Positions 58,396-64,000 of a stretch of 64,000 bases of DNA are shown here, piece after piece. The stretch lies in contig NC_013530.1 in assembly GCF_000024965.1 (NCBI RefSeq), positions 2,852,001-2,916,000 on the forward strand, given 5' to 3'. Made by a program: the position numbers and the translations under genes. Positions within the stretch are counted from its first letter, which is position 1. Every line of letters starts with the position of its first letter. A model generated the notes under the pieces. It searched no databases, had not been told where the DNA came from, and saw only the letters and a program-made list of their open reading frames with translations. This stretch comes from Xylanimonas cellulosilytica DSM 15894 (GTDB lineage: Bacteria; Actinomycetota; Actinomycetes; Actinomycetales; Cellulomonadaceae).

Positions 58396-59367
58396 TCAGC
58401 GGCCGGCGGCGCGGCGGCGGGAGGCCTGGATGGCGAGGGTGCCGAGCGCGATGAGCACCACGGCCGCGACGAAGACTCCGGTCACCTCGGCGCCCGTGAA
58501 GGCCAGCCGCCCGGCGTCCTGCACGCGGTCCGCGGCCTCGGTCGCGTCATCCGTCGCGGCGTCGGCCACCTCGTCGGTCGCGGCGAGGCGCGCGGCCTCC
58601 GGGGTCGGCGTGCCGCCGTCCTGCGGCTCAGCGACCACGAGGGCGACCGCGGACTCCGACGGGCTCGGCTCCGGGGACTCCGTGGCGGCGGGCTCCTCCG
58701 ACGGGGTCGGGTCGGGAGTCGACGGGTTCTCGCTCGGGCTCTCCGCGGGGGTCGGAGTCTCCGACGAGGTCGGGGTGGAGCTCGGCTCGACCGGGGGAAC
58801 CTCGGCGACAGGGCTGGCGCTCGGCTCCGGCGTCGCGGTCTCGGTCGGCGACGGCGACGGCGACGGCTTGGTGTGGCTGCCCTTCTTCTTGGAGCAGGCC
58901 ACGACGCGCTTGATCTTCTTGTCACCGCCCTTGCGGTCCGAGTAGGCCGCCGTCACCTCTTCGACCTGCTCGTCCCCGTCGAGCACGACGACACGGGCCT
59001 CGCCGTCCTCGGTCTCGATGCAGTAGCTCTCGATGACCTCGCCGCGCGGCGCCTTGACGGCGATCGTCGTCGCGCCCCGCCAACCCGCCTTGTGCTCGGT
59101 CGCGCGGTGCCCCTGGGTCTTCTCCGCCGTCGGGCACACGCCCTTGTCCACCTCGTACACCTCACGCGACCAGCCGCGCTTGCCACCGTCCGCGTGACGC
59201 ACCTCGTCGGCGCCGTACTGCTTGCCGTCGAACGACTTGAAGCCGGGCGCGTCGCACGCGTAGGCGGACGAGCCCGTGAGGACGAGGCCTGCACCGAGCA
59301 CGGCAACCGCGACGATGCGGACGGAACGACGGAGCGGCGATGCTCCGGGGACGAGGGATGTGCGCAC
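58396..59367 (-). CDS. Sortase-anchored (LAFTG) secreted surface protein
   Basis: The 323-aa protein has a signal peptide (about 14-38, ending SSAYA). A Cys-containing extracellular domain of about 140 residues follows, then a long Pro/Ser/Thr/Glu stalk. The C-terminal sorting signal is LAFTG (about 288-292) plus a hydrophobic helix and an RRRAAGR tail. LAXTG is the motif of class E sortases in high-GC actinobacteria. GTG 59367 has AGGAG 5-6 nt upstream. The function of the globular domain is unknown; no sortase gene lies nearby. Confidence 0.85.
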   Translation of the reverse strand: MRTSLVPGASPLRRSVRIVAVAVLGAGLVLTGSSAYACDAPGFKSFDGKQYGADEVRHADGGKRGWSREVYEVDKGVCPTAEKTQGHRATEHKAGWRGATTIAVKAPRGEVIESYCIETEDGEARVVVLDGDEQVEEVTAAYSDRKGGDKKIKRVVACSKKKGSHTKPSPSPSPTETATPEPSASPVAEVPPVEPSSTPTSSETPTPAESPSENPSTPDPTPSEEPAATESPEPSPSESAVALVVAEPQDGGTPTPEAARLAATDEVADAATDDATEAADRVQDAGRLAFTGAEVTGVFVAAVVLIALGTLAIQASRRRAAGR

Positions 59368-59550
59368 GAACGCTCCTGGGACGAGAGGTCGGGTGGCGCG
59401 GAATGATCGCGCCGGCGGCAATGTAGCGCAACCGGACAGAGGTCATCTATACCCTCTTACTGCGCGGAACCTGGCAGAACTCCCCATCCGCACATCTTGC
59501 GCAGCGAGCCCTCGGTGCGGTATGTCGGCGCAGGTCAGGGTCGCTCTCGC

Positions 59551-60471
59551 TCAGCGGCCGCGGCGTCCCTTGCCGCCACCGGGGCGGCCGCCCGTGCCGC
59601 GCGCGGGCCGCGAGCCACCGGCCCGCGGTGCGCTGCCGCGCGCACCGCCGCCGCGCCCACCCGAGGCGCTCGATGCTCCCCGCGCCGCGCCGCCGCTCCG
59701 GGTGCCGCCCGCCGAGGTCCCGCCCCGCGGGCCACTCCCCCGGGCAGCCCCGCCCCGCGCCGCAGCCCCGCCCCGCGCCGCGCCGTCGTCGTCGTCGGGC
59801 CGCGTGGCCGCGCGTCCGCGCGAGCTGTTGACGGTGCGCCCACGGACGATGCCGATGAGCTCGTCGACCAGGTCGGTGGTCCGCTCGGACACCCACACGA
59901 GCCCGACGGGCGCCGTCGGGCCGCCGTCGAGGACGCGGTAGGTGACGTCCTTGCGGTGGTGCAGGCGGGCGAGCGAGAGGGGTACGACCGTCACGCCCGC
60001 GCCCGCCGCGACCCAGGCGACGGCCTCCGCCGTCGTCGGCGGCCTGTCTGCCACGCCGGCCGGGTCCACGGAACCGTCCTCGCGGTAGGCGACCGGCCGC
60101 AGGCCGGGGACCGGTCCCCCCGCGACGTACAGGACGTCGTCGGCGGGCAGGTGCACGACGTCGTCGGCGACGTCGGCGGCGCTCACGGACTCGTCCTCCT
60201 CGGTCGCGGCGAGCAGGTGGTCGCGCGAGACGACGACGACGGGCAGCTCCTCGTACAACGCGATCGCGGACAGGCGCGTCTTGTCGACGGGCAGGCGCGC
60301 GATGGCGGCGTCGACGTCGCCCGCCTCGAGCGCGACGACGGCGTCCGCGGCCTCGACCTGGACGAGCTCGAGCGGCACGTCGAGCCGCTCGCGCCACACA
60401 CGTGCCCACTTGCCCGGGGTGGCCCCGGGCACGTACCCGAGCCGGAAGGCCCCGCCGGAAAGCTGACTCAC
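59551..60471 (-). CDS. LysR-type substrate-binding-domain protein without HTH, with an Arg/Gly-rich tail
   Basis: The 306-aa protein starts directly with a LysR effector-binding fold (FRLGYVPGATPGKWARVW, DVDAAIARLP, ELPVVVVSRDHLLA, VAAGAGVTVVPLSLARL) and has no DNA-binding helix-turn-helix. Residues about 218-306 are an Arg/Gly/Ala/Ser-rich RGG-like tail. GTG 60471 has TAGCCT exactly 6 nt upstream. It is divergent from the DUF5997 gene, a pairing I recall as common in actinobacteria. It may bind a small ligand and a nucleic acid, by inference. Confidence 0.83.
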   Translation of the reverse strand: MSQLSGGAFRLGYVPGATPGKWARVWRERLDVPLELVQVEAADAVVALEAGDVDAAIARLPVDKTRLSAIALYEELPVVVVSRDHLLAATEEDESVSAADVADDVVHLPADDVLYVAGGPVPGLRPVAYREDGSVDPAGVADRPPTTAEAVAWVAAGAGVTVVPLSLARLHHRKDVTYRVLDGGPTAPVGLVWVSERTTDLVDELIGIVRGRTVNSSRGRAATRPDDDDGAARGGAAARGGAARGSGPRGGTSAGGTRSGGAARGASSASGGRGGGARGSAPRAGGSRPARGTGGRPGGGKGRRGR

Positions 60472-60477
60472 GCCCCC

Positions 60478-60483
60478 AGGCTA
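60478..60483 (-). promoter_or_regulatory. -10 box of the LysR-substrate-domain gene (leaderless)
   Basis: TAGCCT on the minus strand, 6 nt before GTG 60471. Confidence 0.6.
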
Positions 60484-60543
60484 CGGCCCTCACCCCCCGC
60501 CCGGTCGCGTGACAGGGCGCGGCGGGTGTGGCGGGGCGGCACG

Positions 60544-60549
60544 TAGGCT
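60544..60549 (+). promoter_or_regulatory. -10 box of the DUF5997 gene (leaderless)
   Basis: TAGGCT lies 6 nt before ATG 60556. Both divergent genes therefore have the same promoter-to-start geometry. Confidence 0.62.
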
Positions 60550-60555
60550 GAGGGC

Positions 60556-60954
60556 ATGGCCACCCCGTTTTCGCAGCAGGTGCTCAAGCCGACGAACGCC
60601 GCCAAGCGGCTGGGCGTGTACCTGCCCGCCACGCCCCCGGAGTTCCAGGAGAAGGGCGTCACGCGCGCGGAGCTCGAGGAGCTGGAGAAGAACCCGCCCG
60701 AGTGGCTCGCGACGCTGCGCCGTGAGGGCCCGCACCCGCGCCCCGTGGTGGCCGGCCGGCTGGGCGTGTCGATCGCCGGGCTCGCCCGCGGCGGCATCAC
60801 CGACCCGCTGACCACCGAGCAGATCGACGAGCTGCGCGCCGACCCGCCCGCCTGGCTGACCCGCGAGCGCGAGATCGCCGCGAAGGTCCGCGCGGAGGAC
60901 GAGCTGGCCGCCAAGACGGACCGTCCGACCCGCCGCGTCGCCCCGCGCGACTGA
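60556..60954 (+). CDS. DUF5997 family protein
   Basis: The 132-aa protein matches the DUF5997 pattern: QQVLKPTNAAKRLGVYLPATPPEFQE, VTRAELEELEKNPPEWLATLRREGPHPR, and a second similar copy EQIDELRADPPAWLTRERE. The internal duplication and charged tail suggest a DNA- or protein-binding module. It is followed after 1 bp by the methyltransferase gene. The function is unknown. Confidence 0.88.
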   Translation: MATPFSQQVLKPTNAAKRLGVYLPATPPEFQEKGVTRAELEELEKNPPEWLATLRREGPHPRPVVAGRLGVSIAGLARGGITDPLTTEQIDELRADPPAWLTREREIAAKVRAEDELAAKTDRPTRRVAPRD

Positions 60955-60955
60955 G

Positions 60956-62278
60956 ATGGAGCTAGACCCCGCCGAGTTCGGCAGAACCCCCGCGGTTCGG
61001 CAGATGCCTTTGCCGAAGTCCGGGGGTTCTGCCGAACCCGACGGGCTCGCCCTCGCCTTGGGCGTCGTGGAGGCTTGGACCGGGGGCAGGGTGCGCGACG
61101 GCGGGCCCGTGGGCGTCGATGCCACCGATCGGCTGTTGCTCGACGAGGCGCGGCCTCTGCTCGCGCGGCCGGAGGCGGGGTCCGCGCTCGACGACGTCGT
61201 CGTCATCGGCGACAGGTTCGGCGCGCTGGCCGTCGGGCTCGCCGCTCTCGGGCGGCGCGGCGTCCGGTCCCACACCGACGCGGTGACCTCCGAGCGGGCC
61301 GTGACCGAGAACCTGCGCACCGCACACCGCGGCCCGCTGCTCGGCCAGACCTTCGACCTGCGGCAGCACGACAGCCTCGAACCCGGCCTGGTCCGTGGCG
61401 CCCGTCTGGTGCTGCTCCAGCTTCCCCGCTCGCTCGCCGAGCTGCAGGAGGTCGCCGAGCTGGTCGCCCGCGAGGCCGCCGACGACGTCGTCCTGCTCGC
61501 GGGCGGGCGTGTCAAGCACATGACGCACGCCATGAACGACGTGCTCGCGCGGTCCTTCGAGGACGTGCGGGCGACGCTCGCGCGCGGCAAGTCGCGGGTG
61601 CTGGTCGCCCGTCGGCCCCGGCCGGAGGCCCGCACGGCACCGCCGTCGTACCCGGTCACCGCGACGTTGCACGACGCCGAGCTGCTCGCTGCTGCGCGGC
61701 TGTCTCTCGACAGCCGGGCCGACGACGGCGGGAGCGGCGGCGGGATCGCGGTCGTCGCGCACGGGGGCGTCTTCGCGGGCGCCGCGCTCGACCTGGGGAC
61801 GCGGGCCCTGCTGCGCACCGCGGACCGCTGGCCCGACGCCGCAGACGCCGTCGACCTGGGCTGCGGCACCGGGCTGCTCGCGACGGTGCTCGCGCTGCGG
61901 GACCCGCACGTGCGCGTCGTGGCGACCGACCGTTCGGCGGCCGCCGCGGCGTCGGCCCGCGCGACCGCCCGCGCGAACGGTGTCGGCGAGCGTGTCGTGG
62001 TGCTGCGTGACGACGCCGGGCAGGGCGAGGAGCCCGCGAGCGCCGACCTGGTGCTGTGCAACCCGCCGTTCCACGACCGGGCGGCGGTGTCCACCGACGC
62101 GGCGCACCGCATGTTCGCGGCGGCAGCGCGCGTGCTGCGTCCGGGCGGCGAGCTGTGGTGCGTCTACAACTCGGTGCTGCGCTACCGGCCTGCGCTGGAG
62201 CGGACGGTGGGGCCCACCGAGCAGGTGTCGCGCGACCCGCGGTTCACGGTCACCCGCAGCGTGCGGACTGCTCGCTGA
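60956..62278 (+). CDS. RsmC/RlmG-like class I methyltransferase
   Basis: The 440-aa protein has a duplicated Rossmann layout like RsmC/RlmG, which methylate guanine N2 in rRNA. An N-terminal pseudo-domain (about 40-230; VVIGDRFGALAVGLA) precedes a catalytic domain with AVDLGCGTGLLATVLAL, VVATDRSAAAAASA and the NPPF motif (VLCNPPFHDRAA). Residues about 7-28 come from a mirrored TTCGGCAGA repeat, so the true start may lie further in. It is translationally coupled to DUF5997. Confidence 0.86.
   Translation: MELDPAEFGRTPAVRQMPLPKSGGSAEPDGLALALGVVEAWTGGRVRDGGPVGVDATDRLLLDEARPLLARPEAGSALDDVVVIGDRFGALAVGLAALGRRGVRSHTDAVTSERAVTENLRTAHRGPLLGQTFDLRQHDSLEPGLVRGARLVLLQLPRSLAELQEVAELVAREAADDVVLLAGGRVKHMTHAMNDVLARSFEDVRATLARGKSRVLVARRPRPEARTAPPSYPVTATLHDAELLAAARLSLDSRADDGGSGGGIAVVAHGGVFAGAALDLGTRALLRTADRWPDAADAVDLGCGTGLLATVLALRDPHVRVVATDRSAAAAASARATARANGVGERVVVLRDDAGQGEEPASADLVLCNPPFHDRAAVSTDAAHRMFAAAARVLRPGGELWCVYNSVLRYRPALERTVGPTEQVSRDPRFTVTRSVRTAR
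60976..61037. repeat. Mirrored 19-bp-pitch element (word GTTCGGCAGA) at a methyltransferase N-terminus
   Basis: Forward words at 60976-60985 and 60995-61004 (pitch 19); inverted words at 61009-61018 (two mismatches) and 61028-61037 (pitch 19). Both pairs share one dyad centre. It is translated as the first residues of the methyltransferase. Confidence 0.82.
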
Positions 62279-62303
62279 GCGCTTCTCATCACCCGGTCGG
62301 TGC

Positions 62304-62333
62304 TTGACATCGTTTTCAGCACCGGTCTAGCCT
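62304..62333 (+). promoter_or_regulatory. Promoter of the second sugar ABC operon
   Basis: TTGACA (62304-62309) and TAGCCT (62328-62333) with an 18-bp spacer. It is bracketed by two LacI-type operators. Confidence 0.6.
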
Positions 62334-62354
62334 CCGATTCTGAAAACGGTTGCA
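62305..62354 (+). promoter_or_regulatory. Two LacI-family operators
   Basis: TGAAAACGGTTGCA at 62341-62354 matches the LacI-family consensus TGNAANCGNTTNCA exactly. TGACATCGTTTTCA at 62305-62318 matches on the other strand with one mismatch and overlaps the -35 box. The regulator gene is not in the window. Confidence 0.75.
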
Positions 62355-62421
62355 GGGCAGTGCTGCCCCGCCCGGTTCGCCCGACACGGTGCATGGCACC
62401 GAGGAATGGAATGGGGACGCA

Positions 62422-63762
62422 ATGACGCGTGCACATCGTTCGTCCGCGGGAAAGGCCGCCGTCGCGCTGGCCGGCTCCGCGATGCTCCTGCTCGCCGGCT
62501 GCTCGTCGTCCTCGGAGGCGGCGGATCCGACGGGTGAGGCCGACGGTTCGCAGGAACCCGTGACCCTCGAGATGTCCTGGTGGGGCAACGACGAGCGCGC
62601 GGCGCTGTTCGACGAGGTCATCAAGGCCTTCGAGGACGAGTACCCGCACATCACGGTCACCCAGACGCCGGTGCCCGACCCGGACACGCTCTTCAACCGG
62701 CTCGCCACGGACTTCGCCGCGGGCGGGGACACCGCACCGGACGTCTTCGCTCTCGGTGGCGCCAAGCCGCAGGAGTACGGCGACGCGGGCGCGCTGCTCG
62801 ACCTGGCGGAGGTGGCCGACACCGTCAAGCTCGACAAGTACCCCGACTTCTCGCTGACCAACGCCACGGTCAACGGCACCGTCTACGGCCTGCCGACCGG
62901 CGGCAACGCGACCGCCGCGTTCGTCAACACCGACATCTTCGAGGAGGCCGGGGTCGAGGTCCCGTCCGACGACTGGACGTGGGACGACTTCGTCGCCGCC
63001 GGCAACGCGATCGGCTCGGCGGGTCTGACGACCGACTCGGGCGCCCCGATCATGGGCGTCGACATGCGGATCCAGGACATCCTCGGCACGTACGCGGGCC
63101 AGAAGTCGGAGTTCGGCGTCTACGACTGGGACGGCAAGCTGTCCGTCGAGCCGTCGGTCATCGCCGAGTGGCTGGACATCGAGCTCGCGCTGCGCGACGG
63201 CGGCGGCCTGCCCGACCCGTCGATCGTGGTCCAGAACTGGAACATCAGCACCGACCAGCAGCCCTACGCGCTGGGCCAGGCGGGCATCGCCTTCGGCTAC
63301 AGCAACCTCATCGGCACCTACGCCGCGGGCGGCACCACCAAGATCCTGCTGCCGCCGCACGACGCGGGTGACACGACCGGCGTGGCGCTGCTGCCCTCGG
63401 CGTTCTGGTCGGTCAACGCCAAGAGCGCCCACCCGCAGGAGGCCGCGCTGCTGGTCGACTGGTTCCTCAACCAGCCCGAGCCCGCCAAGCAGATCCTCGA
63501 CACGCGTGGCGTGCCGTTCAACCCCGACACGCTCGCCGTCGTCGCGCCGCTCCTGGAGGGCGACGCCAAGGCTGCCGCCGAGTACGTGCAGACGACGCTC
63601 GACTCGGGCACGGTCGCACCGCCGCAGCCGAACGGTGGCGCCAACATGAACAAGTACGCGCAGGACGCCGAGTCCGACGTCCTGTTCGACAAGGCCTCGC
63701 CTGCCGATGCCGCCCAGAGCTGGGCGGACAAGCTCACGGCCGACCTGAACGCGGCCGGCTGA
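62422..63762 (+). CDS. Sugar ABC transporter substrate-binding lipoprotein
   Basis: The 446-aa lipoprotein has a basic N-terminus, a hydrophobic core and the lipobox LLLAGC (Cys27). The mature part is a carbohydrate family 1 binding protein (MSWWGNDERAALFDEVIKAFEDEYPHITV, GLPTGGNATAAFVNTDIFEEAG, QAGIAFGYSNLIGTY). GGGGA precedes ATG 62422. LacI-type operators in front and a permease behind mark an inducible sugar operon. The substrate is unknown. Confidence 0.9.
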   Translation: MTRAHRSSAGKAAVALAGSAMLLLAGCSSSSEAADPTGEADGSQEPVTLEMSWWGNDERAALFDEVIKAFEDEYPHITVTQTPVPDPDTLFNRLATDFAAGGDTAPDVFALGGAKPQEYGDAGALLDLAEVADTVKLDKYPDFSLTNATVNGTVYGLPTGGNATAAFVNTDIFEEAGVEVPSDDWTWDDFVAAGNAIGSAGLTTDSGAPIMGVDMRIQDILGTYAGQKSEFGVYDWDGKLSVEPSVIAEWLDIELALRDGGGLPDPSIVVQNWNISTDQQPYALGQAGIAFGYSNLIGTYAAGGTTKILLPPHDAGDTTGVALLPSAFWSVNAKSAHPQEAALLVDWFLNQPEPAKQILDTRGVPFNPDTLAVVAPLLEGDAKAAAEYVQTTLDSGTVAPPQPNGGANMNKYAQDAESDVLFDKASPADAAQSWADKLTADLNAAG

Positions 63763-63779
63763 CCCGCACCGGCAAGGGA

Positions 63780-63830
63780 CCGCGGGGCGGTCCCGGAGCC
63801 TGACCCTCAGGCGACGGGGCCGCCCCGCGG
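63780..63830 (+). other. Hairpin between binding-protein and permease genes
   Basis: 11-bp outer arms (63780-63790 and 63820-63830) with an inner stem (GCCTGA at 63798-63803, TCAGGC at 63807-63812). It occupies the same place as the hairpin after cebE. Confidence 0.65.
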
Positions 63831-63872
63831 CGCGACGGCACTCAGATCCGCTCGAACGACAAGGACTCAACG

Positions 63873-64000
63873 GTGAGTAGTCTCGGTGAGCTGCGCACGC
63901 TTGCTCAGGAACGCAGGAGCGGGAAGGCGGGGAAGCCGGCGGTCTCGCGGCGGGAGAACCTCGCGGGGTACCTCTTCCTGTCCCCGTGGATCGTGGGGAT
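63873..64000 (+). CDS. Sugar ABC transporter permease, 3' partial
   Basis: A frame from GTG 63873 (AAGGA 10 nt upstream) runs off the window end. It encodes a basic cytoplasmic tail and then RRENLAGYLFLSPWIVG, the usual start of helix 1 in MalF-type sugar permeases. Its place after a binding-protein gene and an intra-operon hairpin supports the call. Confidence 0.8.
   Translation, partial: MSSLGELRTLAQERRSGKAGKPAVSRRENLAGYLFLSPWIVG

Overview
The window is very GC-rich (clearly above 70% by eye) with actinobacterial gene content: WhiB1, PdtaS, mycothiol amidase Mca, an LCP cell-wall ligase, coproporphyrin-type haem genes and an EccC-like ATPase. A Cellulomonas-type cellobiose phosphorylase and a cebEFG-bgl-cebR locus point to a cellulolytic actinobacterium of the Cellulomonadaceae/Promicromonosporaceae type. 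That placement is an inference from gene content; I see no rRNA or tRNA.

Layout. 0-8 kb: 5'-truncated LCP protein, purK-purE, an OmpR-type two-component pair and a NarL-type pair. 8-19 kb: a DUF559-type nuclease gene flanked on both sides by repeat arrays, a MacB-like exporter, a DUF3800-like gene and an orphan EccC-like ATPase. 19-21.7 kb: whiB1 and pdtaS, neighbours also in mycobacteria. 21.7-30.6 kb: a cellobiose uptake and breakdown locus (binding protein, two permeases, GH1 beta-glucosidase, LacI regulator, GH94 phosphorylase) with four CebR-like operators. 30.9-41 kb: putA, an aldo-keto reductase, a Phd/PIN toxin-antitoxin pair, glutamate dehydrogenase, a PrmC-like methyltransferase, and the terminal haem genes hemH-chdC. 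41-55 kb: glycerate kinase, an MMPL exporter with a MarR regulator, and a block (cis-prenyltransferase, trhA, mca, DUF4307, greA, metB) that matches from memory the M. tuberculosis Rv1079-Rv1086 neighbourhood. 55-64 kb: msrA, an ATP-dependent DNA ligase, a sortase-E type surface protein, the LysR-substrate-domain/DUF5997 pair, an RsmC/RlmG-like methyltransferase, and the start of a second sugar ABC operon with LacI-type operators.

The most unusual content is repetitive DNA. (1) Twenty copies of an element with rigid geometry, TGTCAG-N30-CTGACA, each exactly 42 bp, in seven clusters of 2-4 with gaps usually of 17-21 bp. It has two subclasses whose bases 7 and 36 covary. (2) Four mirrored elements made of unrelated words, each with two or three forward copies at 19-20 bp pitch followed by the same number of inverted copies on one exact dyad centre. 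(3) A dispersed 25-26 bp repeat beginning GGTGGTTGAGCC. These elements sit between genes, but some enter coding sequence in frame (putA linker, PrmC-like protein, a methyltransferase N-terminus) and one supplies the only plausible marR start codon.

Many genes carry a TANNNT -10 box 6-8 bp before an ATG or GTG, implying leaderless mRNAs. I used this to choose several start codons.
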